Under the pieces are notes generated by a model, which saw only the letters and a list, made by a program, of their open reading frames with translations, ran no database searches and was not told the DNA's origin. A stretch of DNA of 15,489 nucleotides from an uncultured Bacteroidota bacterium (GTDB lineage Bacteria > Bacteroidota > Bacteroidia > 2-12-FULL-35-15): the NCBI GenBank assembly GCA_903881065.1, contig CAIRRW010000333.1, forward strand, positions 1-15,489. The letters are read 5' to 3'. Positions within the stretch are counted from its first letter, which is position 1, and each line of letters starts with the position of its first letter. Below are positions 1-6,801 of this stretch, piece by piece. Position numbers and translations under genes: made by a program.

Positions 1-1408
1 AAGTATAAGGTGTTGTTCCGCCTGCCGGTGTAAAATTAATACTTCCTGTTGCAGCACCATGACAAGTTATATTATATCCACCTGCTACTGTCGGACTGTT
101 AATTGTACTTGTTAATAAAGCAGGTTCAGTAATAGTAATGTTTGCAGAATTTACAATTGTTGAACAACCATTTGCATCAGTAATGATTACTGTATAGGTT
201 CCAACACCAATACCTGATATGTTTTGCGTAGTTGCTGTATATGAATTTGGTCCTGTCCATGAGTAAGTATATGGAGCAACACCACCTGATACTGTATTAC
301 TAATACTTGCATTGGTAGCACCATGACAGGTAATATTGTATCCGCCTGCTACTGTTGCACCACTTAATGTATTGCTTAGTGGAGGAGGCTGTGTAAGTGT
401 GATGGTTGTATTAGTGGTGCATCCATTTGCATCAGTAACAACCACATTATAACTTCCTACAGGAAGTCCTGTGAGGTTTTGTGATGTTGATGTATAAGAA
501 CCTGTTCCTGTCCATGAATATGAATATGCGGTTGCTCCTCCGGTAACAGTTAAATTAATTGCTCCTGTTGAACTTCCATTACAGGTAATATTGTATCCGC
601 CTGCAACTGTTGGACTTGATGCACTTGCTGTTAATGTTGCAGATTCGGTTAAAGTAATTGTATTGGTTGTGGTACATCCGTTCGCATCCGTTACCGTTAC
701 ATGATAGGTTCCAACAACTCTTCCGGTAAGATTTTGTGCAGTTGATGTAAACGAACCCGGACCTGTCCAGGCATACGTATAAGGTGTAGTTCCGCCAATT
801 GGAGTAAAATTAATACTTCCTGTTGCAGCACCGTGACAGGTGATATTATATCCACCTGCAACAGTTGGACTGCTAATAGTGCTTGTTAATAAAACAGGTT
901 CAGTGATAGTAATGTCTGCTGAATTTATAATTGTAGAACAGCCATTTGCATCTGTAATGATTACTGTATAGGTTCCAACTCCAATGCCTGATATGTTTTG
1001 AGTAGTTGCTGTATATGAATTTGGTCCTGTCCATGCGTAAGAGTATGGTGCAACACCACCTGTTACCGAATTGGTAATACTTGCATTGGTAGCACCATGA
1101 CAGGTGATATTGTATCCGCCTGCTACTGTTGCTCCACTTAATGTATTGCTTAGTGGAGGAGGTTCTGTCAATGTAATTGAATTTGTAAATGTACAACCAT
1201 TAGCATCAGTTACAATTACAACATAAGCTCCTGCATTAAGTCCTGCAGGGCTTTGCGCTGTTGATGTAAATGAATTAGGCCCTGTCCAAGCATAAGTGTA
1301 AGGCGAAACTCCTCCTGTAACAGTATTGGTAATACTACCGGTGACTGAGCCATGACAGGTAATATTGAAACCTCCAACTACAGTAGCAGATGCAAGTGTA
1401 TTGCTTAA
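1..1408 (-). repeat. SprB-type repeats (five complete, one partial) inside the adhesin
   Basis: The repeats lie at 1154-1408, 890-1153, 635-889, 380-634, 116-379 and 1-115 (last one cut by the edge), in protein order from N to C. Unit lengths are 85, 88, 85, 85 and 88 residues. Each unit reads roughly TVAGGYNITCHG, a GSI segment, GGxxPYTYAWTGP, then GTYxVxxTDANGC and ITLTEP. Each carries two cysteines, in CHG/CNG and NGC, about 52 residues apart. The 264-nt unit at 890-1153 reappears almost unchanged at 116-379, exactly 774 nt away, so the array is built from a higher-order A-B-C block of 258 residues. Confidence 0.93.
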
Positions 1409-3793
1409 TGGAGCAGGTTGTGCTATACTAAGGCTTATTTTTGCAGTACATCCGTGTATATCAGTAACGGTTAAATTATATGTTCCGTTCATTGCAGTAG
1501 TTACATTTGTTATAACAGGATTCTGAACAGAAGATGTAAATCCATTAGGCCCTGTCCAGCTATAAGTTGCTCCTGCTAAAGTTCCTGCGGTTAAATTGAT
1601 TGTTGATATTGCACATGGTCCTGTATTGCTGCCGACAATAGGTGCTATTGGCAATGGGTTAATAACTACATTGGTAGTTGCCGCTGCACTTGTACATCCT
1701 CCTGCACTTGCTGTAATAGTTAAACTGTATGTACCAGCCATTGCAAGTGTAGCATTAGTAATTACATGGTTTTGGTTTGTTGAAGTAAAACCATTTGGCC
1801 CTGTCCAGCTATAATTCATTCCTGAAACAGTTGTTGCTGTCAGGTTAATGGTGTTGCCGGTACAAACACTTAAATTGCCTGCTACTGTTGGTGGTGATGG
1901 AGGATTATTAACTGTTACATTTAATGTTGTTGTAAATGAACAGGTAGGTGATGAAATAACAGATACTGTATATGTTCCTGACATTGCTGCAGTAGCATTC
2001 GTAATAACAGGGTTTTGATCGGTTGATGTAAATCCATTCGGACCTGCCCAACTGTAAGTTGCCCCTGAAACTGTTCCAACATTCAAATTTATTGAACTGC
2101 CAATACATGCAATTCCATTAGTTGATCCAGTGCCGGTATAAGAAGCTGCCGGTCCAGGGCAGGATGCAGCACTTATTAATGTATTGGTCGAACCTGATAC
2201 AGGACAGCCTTGAGGGTCGAAGATTAAACCATTACTCCCTGTTTTAAATGTATTTCCTGAAAGATTTCCTGTTCCATACATCCAGAATTTATTTAGAATG
2301 TCATTATTACAAAGTAATATCACACAGTTGGTAGTTACTACCGCTTTGAATTTTACCTGTGTACTGTCCATCCCAATCGGTAAATTATTTACAGTGCCAC
2401 CAATTGCGGCATTTGCACCACTGCCTATCCTTATTGTTAAAGCCTGTGCAGTAGTATCAAACTCTGCCTGATCATCACCGGCAACATCAGTTTTAACTCC
2501 TGCATTTGGTCCTGCTGATATTTGAATTGAACCTGGAAGATAAGTAACGCTTTGTGGCAAAGTATCTATGATATATGAGTTGTTCGAAGGGTCGGAACCA
2601 ATATTTTTTACTGTCATGGTATATTGTATGGTATCGCCCGGCATCAGCGTTCCACCGTTTAAATCCAACACACCTAATCCTCCGTGTAAATCCGGTTCAT
2701 ACACATCAATGGCTGTAGTAACCACTTGTGTTAAATAAGTTTCCCCACCAGTTTTTTGGCGCATTGTTGCCGAAGTTGCACTATTGGTTATATAATCTTT
2801 TGCTGAATTATTCGGAACAAAAATATCTGCATCAAATCCCAATGTGTTACTATAACTAGGGTTTCTAAATGGATTTAAGATTCCATTATTGGAAATAGTA
2901 CTATTTACAACATCATTCTTAGGATGTATTGCATCGAAAATAGGTACAAACCCACCTGTACTTTTAAATAAAACAGAATCGCCTTTGTAAATACTGCTAC
3001 AAGTATTATCCACCCCTCTGTCACCATCATAAGTTACCATTCCTAATTCAAGACTTATTGGTCCTGTTGGAGGGGTGAAAAAACCGTTGATAGATAAGTC
3101 GGTAGTAGTGTGTGCAGCTGATACATTAGTTAATCCATTAAACACAGTTAGATTTCTTAATGTCTTTAATTCGTTTTTATAAACAATTACAATCACCCAT
3201 CCTCCCCAGCGATTTGTAGTATTACCGTTATCATTCAGTATTGGCATGTTTGCTAATGTATATCTTCCATTAGTGCCTGCTGCCGCTACAATACTTGTAA
3301 TGTTCTTAAAATTATGATAGGATTTGTATCCTGTACTGTTGTCATAACTCGCGTCAGCAGTCAATGTTTGGTAGGCTCCATTATTTAATTTTAGTTTTAC
3401 AGTATTTCTTGTTACCCAATGCGTACCATTGGGGTCTCCTGTAGAACCTCCTGCTCCCCAATATAAGCCCGCAAATGTTATCTTACTGCAACTTGGTAAA
3501 TTCAAACTATCGCTGCTCGACATAAACGTAGAAGCATCATTATCTATATCAATGTATGATTCTACAAAATCGTTATCCACACCTACCCCATGTGGAGGAA
3601 CTTCAGCATGAGCTGTAGCGCAATTGCCGCCGGTACATGTACTACCCGAACCGCAACCTGTTGCATTATTACCTATAAATACTATTCCTCCTTTTTGAGT
3701 TACTGAATATCGGGAAGTAAATGGTGTTATCAATTGTGCAAAATTTATTAAGCTAAATGATAAGAAGATGATAGAAAGGATTAACTTTTTCAT
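1..3793 (-). CDS. Giant secreted SprB-repeat surface adhesin, 3' end outside window (partial)
   Basis: This reading frame opens at an ATG at 3793 and runs without a stop to the left edge, giving 1264 residues of an incomplete protein. Residues 1-19 are a clear Sec signal peptide (MKKLILSIIF start, cleavage probably after NFA). Residues about 100-365 form a non-repetitive beta-rich domain with the motifs AGLYWGAGG, WGGWVIVIVY and TLGFDADIF, which I associate with N-terminal domains of large DUF11-containing surface proteins. Residues about 366-490 look like a DUF11 domain (PGDTIQYTMTVKNIG). Residues 547-795 are three Ig/PKD-like repeats (YSWTGPNGFTS, then GTYT). From residue 796 onward come SprB repeats of 85-88 residues, each with an ITCHG and a DANGC motif. 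Such proteins are typically exported by the type IX system in Bacteroidota, with a C-terminal sorting domain that would lie outside this window. A role in adhesion or gliding is inference; no enzymatic motif is visible. It starts 32 bp after the stop of the small gene upstream, which suggests co-transcription. Confidence 0.9.
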   Translation of the reverse strand, partial: MKKLILSIIFLSFSLINFAQLITPFTSRYSVTQKGGIVFIGNNATGCGSGSTCTGGNCATAHAEVPPHGVGVDNDFVESYIDIDNDASTFMSSSDSLNLPSCSKITFAGLYWGAGGSTGDPNGTHWVTRNTVKLKLNNGAYQTLTADASYDNSTGYKSYHNFKNITSIVAAAGTNGRYTLANMPILNDNGNTTNRWGGWVIVIVYKNELKTLRNLTVFNGLTNVSAAHTTTDLSINGFFTPPTGPISLELGMVTYDGDRGVDNTCSSIYKGDSVLFKSTGGFVPIFDAIHPKNDVVNSTISNNGILNPFRNPSYSNTLGFDADIFVPNNSAKDYITNSATSATMRQKTGGETYLTQVVTTAIDVYEPDLHGGLGVLDLNGGTLMPGDTIQYTMTVKNIGSDPSNNSYIIDTLPQSVTYLPGSIQISAGPNAGVKTDVAGDDQAEFDTTAQALTIRIGSGANAAIGGTVNNLPIGMDSTQVKFKAVVTTNCVILLCNNDILNKFWMYGTGNLSGNTFKTGSNGLIFDPQGCPVSGSTNTLISAASCPGPAASYTGTGSTNGIACIGSSINLNVGTVSGATYSWAGPNGFTSTDQNPVITNATAAMSGTYTVSVISSPTCSFTTTLNVTVNNPPSPPTVAGNLSVCTGNTINLTATTVSGMNYSWTGPNGFTSTNQNHVITNATLAMAGTYSLTITASAGGCTSAAATTNVVINPLPIAPIVGSNTGPCAISTINLTAGTLAGATYSWTGPNGFTSSVQNPVITNVTTAMNGTYNLTVTDIHGCTAKISLSIAQPAPLSNTLASATVVGGFNITCHGSVTGSITNTVTGGVSPYTYAWTGPNSFTSTAQSPAGLNAGAYVVIVTDANGCTFTNSITLTEPPPLSNTLSGATVAGGYNITCHGATNASITNSVTGGVAPYSYAWTGPNSYTATTQNISGIGVGTYTVIITDANGCSTIINSADITITEPVLLTSTISSPTVAGGYNITCHGAATGSINFTPIGGTTPYTYAWTGPGSFTSTAQNLTGRVVGTYHVTVTDANGCTTTNTITLTESATLTASASSPTVAGGYNITCNGSSTGAINLTVTGGATAYSYSWTGTGSYTSTSQNLTGLPVGSYNVVVTDANGCTTNTTITLTQPPPLSNTLSGATVAGGYNITCHGATNASISNTVSGGVAPYTYSWTGPNSYTATTQNISGIGVGTYTVIITDANGCSTIVNSANITITEPALLTSTINSPTVAGGYNITCHGAATGSINFTPAGGTTPYT
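1409..2155 (-). repeat. Three Ig/PKD-like repeats inside the adhesin
   Basis: Three diverged copies, about 80-85 residues each, occupy roughly 1904-2155, 1649-1903 and 1409-1648. Shared features are an early cysteine before a strand with INL, then SGATYSWTGPNGFTS, QNPVITNAT, an AMSGTY turn, and a late cysteine. They precede the SprB repeats and share the W-T-G-P core with them, so both repeat classes may descend from a common PKD-like ancestor; that last point is inference. Confidence 0.8.
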
Positions 3794-3825
3794 GACTATG
3801 TTTATTTAGTTAGTTGTCGAATACT

Positions 3826-4239
3826 TTAATTTATGGTGAAATGCGAAACATGTGCACCAGATGTAGTAGTAAGATTACATGTATATGTTCCTTCAGTAAA
3901 TTCTCCCAAATTTACGGTTGTAAAATCAGGCGACTGTTTCAACGTAATCTGTAATTCCATCACCAATTCGCTGGAAGCATTATAAATTGATAACGAACCC
4001 GAGGAACCTTCAATTCCATTAAATGAGATATTTAAATTTGCATCCCCATTATTCTTTATGATTTGCGTTTGTAAGTTAGGGTCATCTGTATTTGAAACAT
4101 TTAATTCAGTTGTACTTATTCTTTTAAAGGAAATAAACTTAGATGTTCCACTATTTATAGAATATAATAATGTAGTTATACTTATATTAATTATTATGAG
4201 CGCTATCAGCATTCCTATTATCTTATCAGGTGTTTTCAT
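3826..4239 (-). CDS. Small membrane-anchored protein with sorting-domain-like C-terminal half
   Basis: This gene encodes 137 residues starting at an ATG. Residues about 6-27 form one hydrophobic segment (KIIGMLIALIIINISITTLL), either a membrane anchor or an uncleaved signal sequence; there is no lipobox cysteine. Residues 28-80 are polar and contain a stretch (NTDDPNLQTQIIKNNGDANL) with no motif I know. Residues about 80-137 have the alternating pattern of a type IX secretion C-terminal domain: SLSIYNASSELV, then VNLGEFTEGTYTCNLTT, ending in a short beta strand. The family is not recognised with certainty. The gene is followed after 32 bp by the adhesin and is preceded by a -7-like promoter, so both are likely one transcript. 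A structural or export-helper role for the adhesin is only a guess. Alternatively it is an ordinary small secreted beta-sandwich protein. Confidence 0.75.
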   Translation of the reverse strand: MKTPDKIIGMLIALIIINISITTLLYSINSGTSKFISFKRISTTELNVSNTDDPNLQTQIIKNNGDANLNISFNGIEGSSGSLSIYNASSELVMELQITLKQSPDFTTVNLGEFTEGTYTCNLTTTSGAHVSHFTIN

Positions 4240-4287
4240 TTTAGTAGGATATTAATTGAATTTTTTATTTGTATGATTTTATCGACA

Positions 4288-4295
4288 CAAAAGTA
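4288..4295 (-). promoter_or_regulatory. Candidate -7 box for the small protein/adhesin operon
   Basis: On the minus strand this reads TACTTTTG, a match to the Bacteroidota TAnnTTTG element, about 49 nt before the ATG at 4239. No good TTTG -33 element sits at the usual 19-nt spacing, so the call rests on the -7 match and its location. Confidence 0.4.
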
Positions 4296-4338
4296 TTATG
4301 AGTAAAATCAAGTTATAAGGTAGTAGAACACTAAAGGC

Positions 4339-4354
4339 AGTGATTATAATCACT
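4339..4354. promoter_or_regulatory. 16-bp perfect palindrome, possible operator
   Basis: The sequence AGTGATTATAATCACT is a perfect inverted repeat with no spacer. It lies about 45-60 bp upstream of the candidate -7 box of the adhesin operon and just before the 21-bp repeat block. Its position suits a dimeric regulator site. No regulator gene lies nearby and no second copy was noticed in the window. Confidence 0.4.
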
Positions 4355-4444
4355 ACTATCAATTTTTTGTTGAATTATAGGGATTTATTCAATAGTTGTC
4401 ATAATCATTGCTTATATAAAACCAATTACAGGAACAATATAGCC

Positions 4445-4606
4445 AACGCTTGGAAACATGTTGCGAATGATTGTAACTTTATTGTCAACGATTGGAAACA
4501 TGATGCGAACGATTGGAAACATGTTGCGAATGATTGTAACTGTATTGTCGACGATTGGAAACATGATGAGAATGATTGTTACTGTATTGCCAATAGTTGG
4601 AAACAA
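4445..4606. repeat. 21-bp tandem repeats, two alternating unit types
   Basis: Seven full units and one partial unit lie head to tail, starting at 4445, 4466, 4487, 4508, 4529, 4550, 4571 and 4592. Type a is close to AACGATTGGAAACATGTTGC; type b is close to AATGATTGTAACTGTATTGT; each has one further base. The order is a-b-a-a-b-a-b-a. A degenerate unit may precede them at 4424-4444. Because 21 is a multiple of three, both strands stay open: plus 4340-4630 would give heptads such as NDWKHVA and NDCNCIV, and minus 4412-4609 heptads such as NMFPIVD and NTVTIIR. There are no unique spacers, so it is not a CRISPR array. I cannot decide whether it is a small repeat gene or a non-coding minisatellite, and therefore list it only as a repeat. 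Confidence 0.9.
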
Positions 4607-4612
4607 CAAAAA

Positions 4613-4935
4613 AAATCGATATTGTGTTAATTGAGGATATTATGTCGTTCGTGGAGACCTAAGGTGTTCAAGTAATAACCTTTATTTACAAGCCTTAACT
4701 CAAAGTAATATGGACAAAGTATAAAGTATGTTTGAGGAATTAGTATTAAAAAACGTAAAGTCTAGTTGCGATAGTTATTAAATAATTATAAAAATGGAAG
4801 TTATAGTACTTCAGGATCGGCATATTTCTTAAAACCTAACTTATAATAGGGTTCTGTATTTAGTAATTGAGAATAAATAATGCTTCTTAAAATGGAATCT
4901 TTCTATAATAAAAGAATATAAAAATGTCGCAAAAA
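4613..4935. other. Non-coding AT-rich stretch, nothing recognised
   Basis: Between the 21-bp repeats and the tRNA terminator I see no reading frame of useful length, no RNA-like structure and no clear promoter. Stop codons are frequent in every frame I followed. Confidence 0.6.
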
Positions 4936-4937
4936 GA

Positions 4938-4974
4938 AAAATCCGATGTAAATATCATATTTACATCGGATTTT
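4938..4974 (-). terminator. Intrinsic terminator of the tRNA-Lys gene
   Basis: An 18-bp inverted repeat (4938-4955 against 4957-4974) pairs AAAATCCGATGTAAATAT with its complement; the innermost bases must form the loop, leaving a stem of about 15-16 bp. On the minus strand it is followed by TTTTTCTTTTT. It begins about 12 nt after the end of the tRNA, which fits an efficient transcription end. Confidence 0.85.
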
Positions 4975-4986
4975 CTTGAATCTAAG

Positions 4987-5059
4987 TGATCCCGCTGGGA
5001 TTCGAACCCAGGACCCCTACATTAAAAGTGTAATGCTCTACCAGCTGAGCTACGGAATC
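4987..5059 (-). tRNA. tRNA-Lys (anticodon TTT)
   Basis: The minus strand folds into a full cloverleaf. The acceptor arm GATTCCG pairs with CGGGATC with one T-G pair. The D arm is GCTCAGCTGGTAGAGC. The anticodon stem TTACA/TGTAG closes the loop CTTTTAA, giving anticodon TTT. The T arm is CTGGG-TTCGAAT-CCCAG. The discriminator base is A, and CCA is not encoded, so it must be added after transcription. Placement between a good promoter and a strong terminator indicates a single-gene transcript. Confidence 0.97.
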
Positions 5060-5104
5060 TAATCTACACTTATTTTGTAGCACCTACCCCTTTTTTTGGG
5101 AGCG

Positions 5105-5135
5105 CAAAGATAGAATCTATATTCTATTCTGCAAA
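5105..5135 (-). promoter_or_regulatory. Bacteroidota-type promoter of tRNA-Lys
   Basis: On the minus strand TTTG (5132-5135) is followed after exactly 19 nt by TATCTTTG (5105-5112), matching both the -33 and -7 elements of the primary sigma factor of Bacteroidota. The start of transcription would lie near 5098, about 40 nt before the tRNA. Confidence 0.8.
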
Positions 5136-5285
5136 GTCTTTTTGAAAAAAAATAAATTATTTTTTCAAAGGCTTTTATTTCCTTGAATCCATTGATAATA
5201 TCTGAAATAAATAAAAACCTGCTATATATCACCTATATTAATTGATATGGTATAATTTAAAACAGTAATATTGCAATTGAATATA

Positions 5286-5717
5286 ATGAATGAAGTATTT
5301 GAAATACAACCCCAAAAGGGATTTAGTTCTTTATTATTTGGTTCATCAATGAATGATGCAGAGGAGCTTTGGGGAAAACCCGAGGAAGTTTTGCTTATTG
5401 ACGATATTGATGACTATCCTGCCACGGTATGGCATTATTGGGACAAAGGATATTCATTGTTTTTTGATGAGAAAGACGGTAAAAGCTTTTTTAATGTTGA
5501 GATTGATAAAATAAAGGCAGAATTGTGGGGGAAGAAAGTATTCACTCTAAATGAAAGGCAGATAATTGATCTCATGAAAAATGAAGGGATTCACCAATAT
5601 GAAACTGAAACTGAGGAATGGGGCGAAAAAAGAGTTACATTTGATGAAGTGAATATGGATTTCTATTTTGAAAACAATAATTTAGTTTCCATTAATTATG
5701 GAAGAATAATAAAGTAA
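5286..5717 (+). CDS. Hypothetical acidic cytosolic protein
   Basis: This gene encodes 143 residues from the ATG at 5286; an in-frame TTG 15 nt earlier is less likely as a start. There is no signal peptide or membrane segment. The protein is rich in acidic and aromatic residues. Its N-terminal part (GFSSLLFGSSMNDAEELWGK) and the following YW/YSLFF strands resemble small two-strand-helix repeat proteins of the kind where a helix called by 'MxxAExxWGxP' precedes beta strands, and the pattern seems to recur at residues 76-143 (KVFTLNERQIIDLMKNEG, then VNMDFYFENNNLVSI). I do not recognise a named family. It ends 22 bp before aroK and is probably co-transcribed with it, but nothing ties it to aromatic amino acid synthesis. 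Confidence 0.8.
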   Translation: MNEVFEIQPQKGFSSLLFGSSMNDAEELWGKPEEVLLIDDIDDYPATVWHYWDKGYSLFFDEKDGKSFFNVEIDKIKAELWGKKVFTLNERQIIDLMKNEGIHQYETETEEWGEKRVTFDEVNMDFYFENNNLVSINYGRIIK

Positions 5718-5739
5718 AATTAACTAACTATATAAACAG

Positions 5740-6258
5740 ATGGCAAAATTTTTTATTACAGGGTACATGGGAAGTGGTAAATCCACAGCAGGTAAGAAAC
5801 TCTCTGCAAAATTAGGATATGAATTCATTGATTTGGATAAATTTATTGAAGCTGAATATCAACAAACTATTCCTGAAATATTTTCTACAAAAGGAGAAAA
5901 TGAATTTAGAGCAATGGAACATAATGCTCTTAAAAAGGTGATGGAAAAAGATAATGTTGTTGTTGCCTGTGGTGGTGGAACTCCTTGTTATTATAATAAT
6001 ATGGAGCTTATGAATAATCATGGCAATACAGTTTATCTAAAAATGAGTGCTGATTCTTTAGTTCATCGTTTAATGGATTCAAAAGAACAACGCCCTTTAC
6101 TTGCAAATAAATCAGAAACAGAACTTCGTACATTCGTTAATAGGCAACTGGAAAAGCGTGAGGACTTTTATCATCAAGCACAGTATACTGTTAAAGGCAA
6201 AGATTTAGATATTGATGAATTAGTATCTTTTGTTAAAGAAAAAGTTGGAGTAAACTAA
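5740..6258 (+). CDS. aroK: Shikimate kinase
   Basis: This cytosolic enzyme phosphorylates shikimate to shikimate 3-phosphate with ATP, the fifth step of the chorismate pathway. The 172-residue length is typical. The P-loop GYMGSGKST is at residues 8-16. The shikimate-binding residues are all visible: D33 in IDLD, R57 in GENEFRAME, the glycine triad G78-G80 in CGGGTP, and R140 in EKREDFY. R118 in the lid sequence QRPLL completes the ATP-site set. The gene follows the unknown 143-residue protein by 22 bp. Its TAA stop overlaps the TAG stop of the convergent phosphoribosyltransferase gene, leaving no space for a terminator between them. Confidence 0.97.
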   Translation: MAKFFITGYMGSGKSTAGKKLSAKLGYEFIDLDKFIEAEYQQTIPEIFSTKGENEFRAMEHNALKKVMEKDNVVVACGGGTPCYYNNMELMNNHGNTVYLKMSADSLVHRLMDSKEQRPLLANKSETELRTFVNRQLEKREDFYHQAQYTVKGKDLDIDELVSFVKEKVGVN

Positions 6259-6758
6259 CTTAGGTAAACAACTTCATTTCCCTTTTTATTTATTTCTACA
6301 GTAATGTGTTCCTGTAATGTAGTGGATAGGGATAGCCCTACAAAATCTGCTTTAATTGGATAGCGGTTATGTCCTCTATCTAATAATATGGCTGTGGTAA
6401 GTCGTTTAACAGGCATAGATAAGAATGGTTTTGCACCAAAAATTAATGTCTTCCCTGAATTTAAAACATCATCGACTAATATTATTACTTTGTTTTTAAG
6501 TTCTTTGTCCGTCATTGAAATTTCTATCTCTTTAGCAAGAGGATTTTTTTTATCGAGTACAATTTCTATTAATTTAACTTTTAATGGAGAGATGCTTTCT
6601 AATACTTCAACTATGCGCTTTGCTAATAAATAACCATTTCCACAAATTCCCGCAATTACAATATAATTTTCATCGTAATTATTCTCATAAATCTCATAAG
6701 CAATACGATTTATCTTTTGCTCTATTTGCTTGCTGTTTAAAATAAGTGTTTTGCTCAT
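6255..6758 (-). CDS. PyrR-like phosphoribosyltransferase
   Basis: This is a type I phosphoribosyltransferase of 167 residues, close to the usual PyrR length of about 180. The PRPP-binding loop VIILVDDVLNSGKT is at residues 91-104, and the pyrophosphate loop is probably AGICGNG (36-42). The segment LLDRGHNRYPIKADFVG (126-141) closely resembles the DRGHRELPI region of PyrR, the bifunctional uracil phosphoribosyltransferase and RNA-binding attenuator. Whether this protein regulates pyrimidine genes or only salvages a base cannot be told; pyrD is in the same window but 8 kb away. It lies 43 bp downstream of the YhhQ-like transporter and has its own -7-like box, so it may be transcribed both with and without the biotin operon. 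Confidence 0.88.
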   Translation of the reverse strand: MSKTLILNSKQIEQKINRIAYEIYENNYDENYIVIAGICGNGYLLAKRIVEVLESISPLKVKLIEIVLDKKNPLAKEIEISMTDKELKNKVIILVDDVLNSGKTLIFGAKPFLSMPVKRLTTAILLDRGHNRYPIKADFVGLSLSTTLQEHITVEINKKGNEVVYLS

Positions 6759-6780
6759 GGTAATTTTGATTAACTAACTG

Positions 6781-6788
6781 CAAAGATA
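6781..6788 (-). promoter_or_regulatory. Candidate -7 box for the phosphoribosyltransferase gene
   Basis: The minus strand reads TATCTTTG, identical to the tRNA-Lys -7 element, 22 nt before the ATG at 6758 and within the 43-bp gap after the transporter gene. A -33 match at the expected distance is not evident. Confidence 0.5.
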
Positions 6789-6801
6789 GGAAATTCAAAT
6801 C

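Noticed and set aside
900..1196. Open frames on other frames within the adhesin repeats
   Set aside because: They arise from the repeats' biased composition and lie inside the long adhesin frame, which has a signal peptide and recognised domains.
4445..4606. CRISPR array
   Set aside because: Units are contiguous with a 21-nt period, there are no unique spacers and no cas genes in the window.
4794..4832. Twelve-codon plus-strand frame beginning with ATG
   Set aside because: Too short, with no conserved feature or start signal to support it.
5060..5285. Promoter for the unknown gene and aroK on the plus strand
   Set aside because: No TAnnTTTG match was found on the plus strand in this gap, so none is annotated.
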